Of a stretch of DNA of 64,000 nt, positions 31,994-40,019 are shown piece by piece; the stretch's first letter is position 1, and each line of letters begins with the position of its first letter. Origin of the DNA: DASPHG01 sp035629775 (GTDB lineage Bacteria > Actinomycetota > Thermoleophilia > Solirubrobacterales > Thermoleophilaceae); contig DASPHG010000009.1 of the NCBI GenBank assembly GCA_035629775.1, positions 10,931 through 74,930 of the forward strand, given 5' to 3'. Made by a program: the position numbers and the translations under genes. Below the pieces are notes generated by a model. That model was not told the origin of the DNA, searched no databases, and saw only the letters and a program-made list of their open reading frames with translations.

Positions 31994-32647
31994 CTAGGCG
32001 TAGACCAGGTCGCGGCGGCCGGGGATGACCGGGACCGCCTCGGTGGCGATGTCCTCGATCTCGGCCTCGACGCGGGCGAACTCGTCGTCGGAGAGGACGG
32101 GCGTGCCCTCGAACGGCAGCTCGCGCTGGAGCTCGAGCCAGGAGTGGCACCCGACGTACTCGTCGCGGACCTTCACGGTCACGGGACGCGGGATGCGGTA
32201 GGTGCGCAGCAGGATCACGTGCAGCGGGTGGCGCGGCTTCCAGAGGAGGCGCTCGCGCATGTACTCCTCGTTCCACACGTAGTACGGCGAGAGCGCGTCG
32301 ACGCACCGCGGGTCGGTGATCAGGTAGCTGGCGGCCACCTCGGCCCACGCGCGGATGCGCACGCGGTCGGGCTGCGGGATTCCGCCGTCGCGCGCGAAGC
32401 CGCGCGGCGAGGGCTCGCCATCCGACCAGACGCCCTCCTCGAGCGCGCGCGGCAGCTCGGGCTGATGCGCCGGCTTCACCAGGTCGTTGCGCTGGTGGTC
32501 GAACGTGGGGTAGAGGAAGAACCGGTCGTGCTCGATCTCGAAGTGCCGGTTCTCCTCGCGGATCCCGCCCTTGCGGAGCGTGAGCAGCTGCTCACCCTCG
32601 GCGAGCGCGCGCACGGTCACAGCCCATTCTTTGAAAGCGACTGGCAT
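31994..32647 (-). CDS. DUF1802 family protein
   Basis: 217 residues. The N-terminal run FKEWAVTVRALAEGEQLLTLRKGGIREENRHFEIEHDRFFLYPTFDHQ is the DUF1802 signature, followed by a variable middle and a second conserved block (VWNEEYMRERLLWKPRHPLHVILLRTYRIPRP...DEYVGCHSWLELQRELP). The family is found in Bacillota, cyanobacteria and actinobacteria and has no established function; the Glu/His/Asp-rich first block looks like it could bind metal. It has a canonical promoter with an embedded palindrome (32708-32735), so it is probably regulated singly. Confidence 0.85.
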   Translation of the reverse strand: MPVAFKEWAVTVRALAEGEQLLTLRKGGIREENRHFEIEHDRFFLYPTFDHQRNDLVKPAHQPELPRALEEGVWSDGEPSPRGFARDGGIPQPDRVRIRAWAEVAASYLITDPRCVDALSPYYVWNEEYMRERLLWKPRHPLHVILLRTYRIPRPVTVKVRDEYVGCHSWLELQRELPFEGTPVLSDDEFARVEAEIEDIATEAVPVIPGRRDLVYA

Positions 32648-32707
32648 TTGGAAGAGAACCTCCCGCCACCGGGCTGAACTAGGGGATCACCCGGCGCGGC
32701 GGCGGCG

Positions 32708-32735
32708 ATTCTATGGAAATTGACTGAGTAGTCAA
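32708..32735 (-). promoter_or_regulatory. Canonical promoter with operator-like palindrome for the DUF1802 gene
   Basis: On the minus strand TTGACT (32735-32730), 16 nt, TAGAAT (32713-32708). The -35 is one arm of the perfect palindrome TTGACT-N4-AGTCAA (32720-32735). A repressor bound there would mask the -35. A second palindrome, GTGAC-ACTT-GTCAC (32809-32822), lies about 75 bp further upstream in an unusually AT-rich 110-bp stretch. Confidence 0.6.
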
Positions 32736-32844
32736 CCCCGATTTTTCCGCCCTTCAAACCAAAATTTCGCTTTTGCAGGGAAAAATCGTGGACGGAAATT
32801 GTGCGGTCGTGACACTTGTCACTTCGCACATGGCGCGACGACGC

Positions 32845-33264
32845 TCAGAGGTTGCGGACGAAGCGGTGCACGAACTCGTCGCGCTGGTAGCCGAGCGCGC
32901 GCCAGAGCCGATGGGCGGCGCCCTCCTCGCCGCCCACGAGCGCGGTCACCCGGTGCGCGCCGAGCTCACCCAGGCGGGCGTGGCCGGCCTCGACCAACGC
33001 GCGCCCGACGCCGGCCCGGCGGTGCTCCGGTAGGACCGCCAGGCGATAGACGTTCCCGCGCCAGCCATCCCAGCCCGCGATCAACGCGCCCACGACCTGG
33101 CCACCCGCCTCGGCGACGAGCAGCGCCCCGGGGTCCCGTTCGAGCAGGTGCTCGACCAGCTCGGGGTTGTCGGGCGTCCGCGCGGCGGTGCTGCGGGCCG
33201 CGGCCCATACGGACAGGACGGCATCGACGTCGGCCGAGGTGGCGGGGCGGACCACCGCGTTCAT
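32845..33264 (-). CDS. GNAT-family N-acetyltransferase
   Basis: 139 residues. Standard GNAT order: N-terminal VVRPATSADVDAVLSVWAAA, acceptor-side LLVAEAGGQVVGALIAGWDGWRGNVYRLAVLPEHRRAGVGRALVEAGHARL with the acetyl-CoA pyrophosphate loop RRAGVGRAL, and HRLWRALGYQRDEFVHRFVRNL. The GWDGWRGNVYRLAV stretch resembles small-molecule GNATs. ATG overlaps the stop of the upstream dehydrogenase gene (4 bp), so it is the last gene of the hyuA-hyuB-dehydrogenase-GNAT operon. Confidence 0.92.
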   Translation of the reverse strand: MNAVVRPATSADVDAVLSVWAAARSTAARTPDNPELVEHLLERDPGALLVAEAGGQVVGALIAGWDGWRGNVYRLAVLPEHRRAGVGRALVEAGHARLGELGAHRVTALVGGEEGAAHRLWRALGYQRDEFVHRFVRNL

Positions 33265-34136
33265 CCCGTCTCCTCCGCCACCGCCGCGAAGTCGTCGTCG
33301 TAGCGGCCCGCCTCCTCGGCGGCGGCGTACAGCGTCTCGGCCGCCGCGGCCACGCGCGCGTCGAGCCCGGCGGCCCGCGCCTCCGCCAGGCAGTGGCGGA
33401 CGTCCTTCAACATGTGGCCGAGCTTGAAGAGCGGCTCGTAGTCGCGCTCGATGATGGGGCGTGCCTTTAGGTCGAGCATGGCCGAGGCGCCCGACCCTGC
33501 GCGCACGACGTCGACAAGCCTGTCCAGGTCAAGGCCCGCGCTTCGCCCGAGTGCGATTCCCTCCGCGACCGCGGCGGTGTTGACGGCGGCGATCGTGTTG
33601 TTGATCAGCTTCACCATCGAGCCGTGTCCCTGAGGGCCCACGTGGAGCACGAGCTTGCCCATCGCCTCGAACAGCGGACGTGCGCGCTCGAACTCGCCAG
33701 CGTCGCCGCCGACCATGACGGTGAGCGTGCCGTCCTCGGCCTTCGGCTTCGACCCGGTGACCGGCGCGTCGAGGAACGCGATGCCGCGCTCGCCGAGGCG
33801 GTCGGCGACCGCGCGACTCGCGCTGGGCGCGATCGTGGACATGTCAATCGCCAGCCCGCCCTGGCCGAGGCCGGCGGCCGCGCCGTCGTCGCCGAACAGG
33901 ACGGCCTCGACCTCGGGCGAGTCCACGACCATCGTGATGACGATGCCCGCCTCCGCGGCGTCGCGCGGCGTAGGGGCGACGATCGCGCCATGCGTCTCGG
34001 CGAGCTCCTCGGCGCGGGCACGGGTGCGGTTCCAGGCGTGAACCTCGAAGCCCGCGCGGCAGAGGTTCGCGGCCATCCGCGAGCCCATGATCCCGAGCCC
34101 GACGAAGCCAACCCGCTCAGGTCTCTCCATGTCCAC
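33261..34136 (-). CDS. 3-hydroxyisobutyrate dehydrogenase-family NAD(P)-dependent oxidoreductase
   Basis: 291 residues (ATG at 34136; the ATG at 34130 is equally likely). N-terminal Rossmann motif VGFVGLGIMGSRMAANLCRAGFEVHAWNRT, substrate loop FLDAPVTGSKPKAEDGTLTVMVGG, and the catalytic Lys region HGSMVKLINNTIAAVN. The family includes 3-hydroxyisobutyrate, tartronate-semialdehyde and beta-hydroxyacid dehydrogenases and imine reductases. It overlaps hyuB by 20 bp and GNAT by 4 bp. In this context it may process a 2- or 3-hydroxyacid downstream of the hydantoinase-like pair, which is inference. Confidence 0.92.
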   Translation of the reverse strand: MDMERPERVGFVGLGIMGSRMAANLCRAGFEVHAWNRTRARAEELAETHGAIVAPTPRDAAEAGIVITMVVDSPEVEAVLFGDDGAAAGLGQGGLAIDMSTIAPSASRAVADRLGERGIAFLDAPVTGSKPKAEDGTLTVMVGGDAGEFERARPLFEAMGKLVLHVGPQGHGSMVKLINNTIAAVNTAAVAEGIALGRSAGLDLDRLVDVVRAGSGASAMLDLKARPIIERDYEPLFKLGHMLKDVRHCLAEARAAGLDARVAAAAETLYAAAEEAGRYDDDFAAVAEETG

Positions 34137-35595
34137 CTCCTCCCGGCGTCTCGATCCGCAACCTGTCTCCCGCGCGCAGGCTACCCGCCACCTTCGGCGG
34201 CAGCTCGCCGCCGTTCAGGAGGTTGCGGCCGGGCGCCCCCGGCGCGCCGCCCTCCGCCCCCGGAGGCGCGTGCCGGCGGCGCTCGGTGATCAGCGAGTAG
34301 TCCATCGGCTCGAGCGCCTCCAGTTCGCGCGCGACGCCGTCGCCGCCCCGGCGGTGGCCCGCTCCTCCCGACCCGCGCCTCACGGCGTACTCGACGGCGC
34401 GCAGCGGGAATTCAAGCTCGAGCGCCTCGATTGGAGTGTTGAGCGTGTTGCTCATCGCCACGTGCACCGCACTCGGGCCGTCCGCGTCCGCACACGCGCC
34501 CTGGCCGCCGCCGAGCGTCTCGTAGTAGGTGAACCGCTCGTTCCCGAGCGTCAGGTTGTTCATCGTCCCCTGGCCGAGCGCGCGGCCGAACGCCGCGAGG
34601 ACGAGGTCCGCCACCCGCGACGACGTCTCGACGTTGCCCGCGGCCACCGCGGCCGGCGCGCGCGCGTTCAGCAGCGAGCCCTCCGGCGCGACGACGCTGA
34701 CCGGCCGCCAAGCGCCCGCGCTCGGTGGAACATCGGGGTCGGCCAGGACGCGCACGGCGAAGTAGCAGGCCGACAGCGTCACGGCGAGTGGGCAATTCAG
34801 GTTGCCGCCGTGCTGCTCCGCGCTCCCCGAGAAGTCGAGCTCGAGCTCGTCGCCGCGCACGGTCGCCCGCACCTGGAGCTCGATGTCCCCGTCGGCGGCC
34901 TCGAGCACATCGCGCGCGGTCCGCTCGCCGTCCTCCATCTCGGCGATGCGCGCGCGCGTGCGCCGTTCGGAGTAGTCGAGCGTCGCCGCCATCGCGTCGC
35001 GCACGAGGCTCAGACCGTGACGTTCCACGAGCGCCTCGAGCCGAGCGGCGCCCGTACGGTTCGCGGCCAGTTGCGCCCGCAGGTCGGCCCGGCGCTGCTC
35101 GGGCGAGCGCATCCGCTCGGCCAGCTCGCTCAGGAGATCGTCGTCAAGACGCGACGGCGGGATGACAACCCCCTCCTCGTCGAGCGTCCTCGAGTCCGCG
35201 GGCATGCTGCCCGGCACGCGGCCACCGACGTCCGCGTGGTGCGCGCGGTTCGCCGCGAAGCCCACCAACGCCCCGGCTGCGAAGACCGGCGCGATCAGCG
35301 TGATGTCCGGCAGGTGCGTGCCGCCGCGATAGGGGTCGTTCAGGATCCAGACATCGCCGGGCCGGTGCTCCTCCTCGATCACCGCCGCGACCGCGGTCGG
35401 CATCGCGCCGAGATGCACCGGGATGTGCTCGGCCTGCATGACCATCTGGCCGTCCGCGTCGAAGAGCGCGGTGGAGGAATCGCGGCGCTCCTTGATGTTC
35501 GCCGAGTGCGCGGAGCGGACGAGGACCGCGCCCATCTCGTCGCAGACCGAGCGGAGCGCGCCGAGCATCACCTGGAGCGTCACCGGGTCGATCAC
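34117..35595 (-). CDS. hyuB: HyuB-type hydantoinase/oxoprolinase B subunit
   Basis: 492 residues. Family landmarks: DPVTLQVMLGALRSVCDEMGAVLVRSAHSANIKERRDSSTALFDADGQMVMQAEHIPVHLGAMP, LNDPYRGGTHLPDITLIAPVF, and the late GGGQGACADADGPSAVHVAMSNTLNTPIEALELEFPL. Works with the HyuA-type ATPase encoded upstream (4-bp overlap) in ATP-dependent opening of 5-oxoproline, N-methylhydantoin or related lactams, or in acetone/acetophenone carboxylation. The exact substrate cannot be set from sequence. The C-terminal end is Gly/Pro-rich and overlaps the dehydrogenase start. Confidence 0.94.
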   Translation of the reverse strand: MIDPVTLQVMLGALRSVCDEMGAVLVRSAHSANIKERRDSSTALFDADGQMVMQAEHIPVHLGAMPTAVAAVIEEEHRPGDVWILNDPYRGGTHLPDITLIAPVFAAGALVGFAANRAHHADVGGRVPGSMPADSRTLDEEGVVIPPSRLDDDLLSELAERMRSPEQRRADLRAQLAANRTGAARLEALVERHGLSLVRDAMAATLDYSERRTRARIAEMEDGERTARDVLEAADGDIELQVRATVRGDELELDFSGSAEQHGGNLNCPLAVTLSACYFAVRVLADPDVPPSAGAWRPVSVVAPEGSLLNARAPAAVAAGNVETSSRVADLVLAAFGRALGQGTMNNLTLGNERFTYYETLGGGQGACADADGPSAVHVAMSNTLNTPIEALELEFPLRAVEYAVRRGSGGAGHRRGGDGVARELEALEPMDYSLITERRRHAPPGAEGGAPGAPGRNLLNGGELPPKVAGSLRAGDRLRIETPGGGGHGET

Positions 35596-37421
35596 CCGTC
35601 ACGCTCCAGGATCCAGGCGTTGTCCGCGTCGCGCCGGGCGATCCAGCCGTCGGGGATGACGAGGCTCGGTTCGACCTCGTCATCCGTCGGCGGCGCGGGC
35701 GAACCCGGCTGAGCGACCGAGACGCGGACGGTCACGAGCTCGATGTCCGCGTCGGAGTCCCTGAATCCGTACCGCTCCTCGTGCGCCGCTTCGAACGCGC
35801 GGCGGATCGCGCCCGGCTCGGGCTCGCCTCGCACCGTCAGCTCGAACGCCTGACCGGCGTACCGGGCGTCGAAGGCGGGGCGCACCTCGCCGCCATCGGT
35901 CCGCAGCTGGGTGCGCGCGTCTGCCGCAAGCCGCTCGATCACCTCCGTCACGGCTGCGCGCGTGAACGACTCGCCGGTGAGGAGCACGCTCTCGACGAGG
36001 TCGACGCGCCGCTCGGAGACCACCATCCCGACCGCCGACAGCACGCCGGAGGCGGGCGGCACGACGACGCGCTTCATGCCGAGCTCCTCGGCCACCGCCG
36101 CGCCGTGCATCGGCCCCGCGCCGCCGAAGGCGATCAGGGTCAGGTCGCGCGGGTCGATCCCGCGTTCGACGGTCATCACCCGCACGGCCCCGGCCATCTC
36201 CGCGTTCGCGACGCGCAGGATGCCGCGGGCCGTCTCCTCGAGGTCGAGGCCGAGCTCGTCCGCGAGCCGCTCGACGGCACGCACGGCCGCGGTGTGGTCG
36301 AGGTCGATCCGGCCCGGCAGCGGCACCGTCGCGTCCATATTGCCGAGCAGCAGGTTGGCGTCGGTGACCGTGGGATCCTCGCCGCCGAGCCCGTAACACG
36401 CCGGCCCCGGCTGCGCGCCCGCCGACTGCGGCCCGACTCTGAGCGCGCCGCCGGCGTCGCGCCACGCGATGCTGCCGCCGCCCGCCCCCACGGTGTGGAC
36501 GTCGACCATCGGGATCGCGAGCGCGCGCCCGGCCACCTCGCGCCCGCCGCTCGCCCGCGCGCGGCCCCCGCTGACGACGCTGACGTCGGAGGACGTCCCG
36601 CCCATGTCCAGGCACACCGCCTCCGGGACGCCCGCCGAGGCTGCCCCGACCGTGCCGCCCGCCGGGCCGGACAGCACCGTCCACGAGCCGTGCTTCGCCG
36701 CCACCGCGGCCGGCGCCACGCCGCCGCCCGACAGCATGATCTCCGGCTCTGGGAGGCCGGCGTCGGCGGCGCGCGCCGCGAGGCGCTCCAGGTATCGCCG
36801 CAGCAGCGGCGAGAGCGCGGCGTCCACCACCGTCGTGGCGCAGCGCTCGTGCTCGCGGAAAACCCCGGCGACCTCGTTCGACAGCGAGACGTGGATCTCC
36901 GAGTCGAGCGCGGCACCGCAGGCGCGCTCGTGCGCGGGATGGCGAAACGCCCACAGCAGGCAGACGGCGGCAGACTCGAATCCGGGCGCGGCGTCGATCC
37001 GGCGGCGCAGCTCGTCACGGTCGAGCTCTTCGAGCACCCCGTCAGGGCCGCAGCGCTCGGGCACGGCGATCCGCAGGTCGGGCGGCACGAGCGGCGGGGG
37101 GTGGCCCGCACACAGTCGATACAGCTCGGCGCGCGCCTGGCGCCCGAGTTCCTCGATGTCGGTGAATCCCTCCGTCGCCAGCAGCGCGGTGCGCGCGACG
37201 TTGCCCTCGAGCAGCGCGTTCGTGCCGACTGTCATGCCGTGGACGAATCGCTCGACGTCGGTCGTGCGTGCGCCCGCGAGCGCGAGCACTTCATGCACCG
37301 CGTCGAGGACCCCATCGGACTGGTCGTCGGGGGTGGTCGGTGCCTTCGCCGCGACCAGCCCGCGCGGAGACGCGAGCACGGCATCGGTGAACGTCCCGCC
37401 GACGTCTACGCCGAGAACCAC
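35592..37421 (-). CDS. hyuA: HyuA-type hydantoinase/oxoprolinase A subunit (ATPase)
   Basis: 609 residues from GTG. Actin-like ATPase fold: phosphate-1 loop VLGVDVGGTFTDAVLA, MTVGTNALLEGNVARTALLATEGFTDI, phosphate-2 CLDMGGTSSDVSVV, and VDVHTVGAGGGSIAWRDAGGALRVGPQSAGAQPGPACYGLGGEDPTVTDANLLLG. Pairs with HyuB. There is no Shine-Dalgarno. TAGCTT (minus, 37428-37433) ends 6 nt before the GTG, so this is the leaderless head of the four-gene operon running to 32845. Confidence 0.95.
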   Translation of the reverse strand: MVLGVDVGGTFTDAVLASPRGLVAAKAPTTPDDQSDGVLDAVHEVLALAGARTTDVERFVHGMTVGTNALLEGNVARTALLATEGFTDIEELGRQARAELYRLCAGHPPPLVPPDLRIAVPERCGPDGVLEELDRDELRRRIDAAPGFESAAVCLLWAFRHPAHERACGAALDSEIHVSLSNEVAGVFREHERCATTVVDAALSPLLRRYLERLAARAADAGLPEPEIMLSGGGVAPAAVAAKHGSWTVLSGPAGGTVGAASAGVPEAVCLDMGGTSSDVSVVSGGRARASGGREVAGRALAIPMVDVHTVGAGGGSIAWRDAGGALRVGPQSAGAQPGPACYGLGGEDPTVTDANLLLGNMDATVPLPGRIDLDHTAAVRAVERLADELGLDLEETARGILRVANAEMAGAVRVMTVERGIDPRDLTLIAFGGAGPMHGAAVAEELGMKRVVVPPASGVLSAVGMVVSERRVDLVESVLLTGESFTRAAVTEVIERLAADARTQLRTDGGEVRPAFDARYAGQAFELTVRGEPEPGAIRRAFEAAHEERYGFRDSDADIELVTVRVSVAQPGSPAPPTDDEVEPSLVIPDGWIARRDADNAWILERDG

Positions 37422-37457
37422 GGCGCAAAGCTAGACCGCCATGCGGGCGGCCGGGAA

Positions 37458-37892
37458 CTACGCGGCGACGATCTCCGTGGTGGTCTCGAAGTCCTCCTCG
37501 AGGTGCTGGTGCGACGGGCAGTACTTGCTGCCCGGCAGCGGCACGCGCTGGCACGCGGTGCCCTTGCGGGTCGTCGCGTGGCAACACAGCGGGCTGCCGT
37601 CGAACGTGACGCCCGCGCGGGCGTGTTCGTCGACGTAGTCGACCGCGAGCTTCACGTGACGCTCCACCACCGTCAGCACACGCAGCTGGCTGCGGATCGG
37701 GAAGAACACGCGGATCTCGTTGAACAGCGAGCGTGCGGGCCGCGCGAAGTAGTAGCGGTCCGTGGCGAGCCGTTCCATCGCGCCCTCGCAGGAGCGCAGC
37801 ACTCGCTGGCGGTTCTCATTGAGCTCGACCTGGTCGGAGCCGATGACGTCCGTCGCCAGCTCCCTATAGATCGAGCGACTGAATTGATACAC
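37458..37892 (-). CDS. Small helical protein with C-terminal Cys/His zinc-type motif
   Basis: 144 residues from GTG with AAGGAGGAGG upstream. The first 95 residues look all-helical (YQFSRSIYRELATDVIGSDQVELNENRQRVLRSCEGAMERLATDRYYFARPARSLFNEIRVFF). The C-terminus CCHATTRKGTACQRVPLPGSKYCPSHQH has the C-x(8)-C-x(10)-C-x(2)-H spacing of a short zinc-binding element often fused to viral and bacterial proteins (CxATTRKGxxC...G..YC..H). A 7-bp hairpin (37921-37927 with 37936-37942) lies in its leader. Divergent from the R2lox gene with a 138-bp shared control region; a functional link is possible but unproven. Confidence 0.78.
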   Translation of the reverse strand: MYQFSRSIYRELATDVIGSDQVELNENRQRVLRSCEGAMERLATDRYYFARPARSLFNEIRVFFPIRSQLRVLTVVERHVKLAVDYVDEHARAGVTFDGSPLCCHATTRKGTACQRVPLPGSKYCPSHQHLEEDFETTTEIVAA

Positions 37893-37989
37893 GGTGGGTG
37901 GCCCTCCTCCTTGGCCTTGTTGTCGTCTTCCCCCCGACGACAGAACGCGCAGTATCCCCGAGAGCTTTTGGAACGAGAAGAAGTCACTG

Positions 37990-38004
37990 TTAAGGTGGCC
38001 TTAA
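37990..38004. promoter_or_regulatory. TTAAGG-TGG-CCTTAA palindrome upstream of R2lox
   Basis: Perfect 6-3-6 palindrome 26 bp before the R2lox start, in the divergent region. It resembles the half-sites of DtxR/MntR-type metalloregulator boxes (TTAGG...CCTAA) with shorter spacing, and the downstream enzyme binds Mn and Fe. Identity of the regulator is a guess. Confidence 0.45.
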
Positions 38005-38030
38005 GAGCGGAAACGACGCGGAGGAGAGGC

Positions 38031-38936
38031 ATGGCCACGCTGCTCGAACTCACGCAGCAGGTTGACCCCGGCACGGTCGCGGACGAGGGGAAGCTCGGGC
38101 GCGACGTCCAGCTGATGACGCCGCAGCAGCTCTACGAGCTTTGGGAGCGCCAGCACTGGGCCTCGCAGACGGTGGACCTAACGCGCGATCCCGACGACTG
38201 GGCGACGCTGACCGACGCGGAACGCGAGGAGAGTCTGTGGACGCTGTCGTCCTTCTTCGTCGGCGAGGAGCGCGTGGCCACCCAGTTCTCGGGGCTCGTC
38301 ATGGCCTACGAGGACGAGCAGGAGGAGGCCTTCCTCACCACGCAGCAGGTCGACGAGGCCCGGCACATGCAGTTCTTCGATCGCTGGTACCGAGAGGTGC
38401 CGGGCTATGGCGACGAGTCCATCTCGGGACGGCTCGAGCTCGCGCGGCGTGACGTGAGCGACGCCTTCCTCGAGCTCTTCGACGGCGTGCTCGTGGACGC
38501 GGGGAAGCGGCTGATCGACGACCCGCAGGACGTAGACGCGAAGATCGACTACGTGGTCACCTACCACCTGCTGATCGAGGGAGTGCTCGCACTGACCGGG
38601 CAGCACTTCATGACCGACTACTTCGAGAAGCGCGGGATCCTGCCCGGCTTCGTCGAGGGCTTCACGAAGATCTCGCGCGACGAGCACCGCCACGTGGCCT
38701 ACGGCACCTGGTTCCTCCAGCAGAAGGCGCGCGACGAGCGGCATGCGAAGCGGATCCAGGATCGCCTGGCCGAGCTCCTGCCGATCACCGCCGGGGTGCT
38801 CGTCCCGCCGGGCAAGCAGCTGGGCGACGACTACACGTTCATGGGCTACACGAACCAGGAGCAGGCCGAGTGGTCGTTCGCCGCGCTGACGCGGCGGCTG
38901 AAGGTCATCGGCGTCGGCCTGCCGGTGCCCGTGTGA
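38031..38936 (+). CDS. R2-like ligand-binding oxidase (R2lox)
   Basis: 301 residues, ATG with GGAGGAG upstream. Ferritin-like fold homologous to mycobacterial R2lox (Rv0233). All six metal ligands align: Glu79 (VGEERV), Glu109/His112 (VDEARH), Glu183 (LLIEG), Glu218/His221 (SRDEHRH). The residues forming the Val-Tyr ether crosslink in R2lox are also present: Val82, three after the first Glu, and Tyr178, five before the fourth ligand Glu. These proteins assemble a Mn/Fe cofactor, hold a long-chain fatty-acid-like ligand and are thought to be oxidases rather than ribonucleotide reductase. No nrdE partner is nearby, which agrees. The longer open frame upstream is not used. Confidence 0.93.
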   Translation: MATLLELTQQVDPGTVADEGKLGRDVQLMTPQQLYELWERQHWASQTVDLTRDPDDWATLTDAEREESLWTLSSFFVGEERVATQFSGLVMAYEDEQEEAFLTTQQVDEARHMQFFDRWYREVPGYGDESISGRLELARRDVSDAFLELFDGVLVDAGKRLIDDPQDVDAKIDYVVTYHLLIEGVLALTGQHFMTDYFEKRGILPGFVEGFTKISRDEHRHVAYGTWFLQQKARDERHAKRIQDRLAELLPITAGVLVPPGKQLGDDYTFMGYTNQEQAEWSFAALTRRLKVIGVGLPVPV

Positions 38937-39005
38937 ACGAATAAAGCGCCACTAGTCGGGTAGTGCCAAGGGGAACCCGAATAGAACGCATACGGAGGAA
39001 TCCCC

Positions 39006-39917
39006 TTGGCTACAGAGCTGAACGCACGAGACCTGAAGCTCGTCCAATACCTGAACGAGGCGTATGGGAAGGAGAAGGAACTCGAGACCGCCCTTACGGC
39101 GGACATCTCGATGACCACCGACAAGGCCTACCGCAAGCGCCTGCAGGACCACCTCAAGGAAACGCGCGATCACTCGCGCCGCCTGAAGAGCCGCATCAAG
39201 GCGCTCGGCGGGAAGGCGGAGGAGGTCACGGTCCCGGGGCCGGAAGCCGTGTCGAACGTCGCCAGCGGCGCGGTCAACCTCGCGAACCGCGCGATGGCCG
39301 CGGCGAAGGGCCCGGGCCACGTGCTGCGCGGCACCGGCGAGCAGGAGAAGCTCCTGAAGAACGCCAAGTCGCAGTACTGGAACGAGTTCGAGGAGATCGC
39401 CACCTACTACGCGATCGAGACCGTCGCGGAGTTCGTGGGTGACAAGGAGACGCACGACCTCGCGAAGTCGATCCGGCGCGACGAGGAGCGCATGGCGCGC
39501 TACCTCGAGAAGCTGATCCCGAAGCTCGCACGGAGTGCCGCGCGGGCCGAGGTGCCCGCGGCGCTGCGGAACGGCGGCAGCACGCGGCGGCGGTCGTCGT
39601 CCAAGAAGCGCAGCAGCTCGCGGAGCTCGAGCTCGAGCCGGTCACGCTCGACGAGCAGCAGCCGCTCGCGCAAGTCGACCAGCTCGCGCAAGTCGAGCCG
39701 CACCACGAAGAGCCGGGCGCGCTCGGCGGCCAAGTCGGCCAAGTCGGCCGCGAAGACCGCCCGCACCAGCGCGAAGGCGGCGAGCACGGCCGCGAAGCGC
39801 AGCCGCGCCGGCGCCAAGGGCGGGTCCGCCAAGCGCTCGACCGCGAAGAAGTCGTCGTCGCGCAGCTCGAACGGCCGCAGCTCCTCGCGCACGCGCGCGA
39901 AGGCCGGCTCCCGCTAG
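39006..39917 (+). CDS. Ferritin-like (DUF892/YciF-type) protein with histone-like Ser/Arg/Lys tail
   Basis: 303 residues from TTG, with GGAGG 9 nt upstream. Residues 5-180 form a four-helix ferritin-like domain: LVQYLNEAYGKEKELETALTADI, HLKETRDHSRRLKSRIKALGG, YWNEFEEIATYYAIETVAEFVGD, HDLAKSIRRDEERMARYLEKLIPKL, with Glu and His at metal-type positions. From about residue 192 to the end lies a low-complexity tail of Ser/Arg then Lys/Ala repeats (RSSSKKRSSSR, SAAKSAKSAAKTARTSAKAAS), like histone H1 or chlamydial Hc1. The tail should bind DNA, so the fusion may place an oxidation-protective ferritin on the chromosome, as Dps does. It follows R2lox by 69 bp. Confidence 0.85.
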   Translation: MATELNARDLKLVQYLNEAYGKEKELETALTADISMTTDKAYRKRLQDHLKETRDHSRRLKSRIKALGGKAEEVTVPGPEAVSNVASGAVNLANRAMAAAKGPGHVLRGTGEQEKLLKNAKSQYWNEFEEIATYYAIETVAEFVGDKETHDLAKSIRRDEERMARYLEKLIPKLARSAARAEVPAALRNGGSTRRRSSSKKRSSSRSSSSSRSRSTSSSRSRKSTSSRKSSRTTKSRARSAAKSAKSAAKTARTSAKAASTAAKRSRAGAKGGSAKRSTAKKSSSRSSNGRSSSRTRAKAGSR

Positions 39918-39947
39918 CCGCCAGGCTCCGTTCGCACAGGCTGGACG

Positions 39948-40013
39948 CGCCGGGCCGTCCGCTCCCCGCGGCGGCCCGGCGGTCCGGACGCAACAAAAGG
40001 GACGGAGCCCTTT
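39948..40013. terminator. Two consecutive bidirectional hairpins between convergent genes
   Basis: CGCCGGGCCG (39948-39957) pairs exactly with CGGCCCGGCG (39972-39981). Then AAAGGG-N6-CCCTTT (39996-40013) is followed by TTCTT on the plus strand and preceded by A-rich sequence that gives a T-tract on the minus strand. Placed between the ferritin-like gene and nadB, it would end both transcripts. Confidence 0.75.
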
Positions 40014-40019
40014 CTTGCA

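Noticed and set aside
35781..38030. Upstream 750-codon extension of the R2lox frame
   Set aside because: It runs antisense through hyuA and has no homology. A Shine-Dalgarno sits right before ATG 38031.
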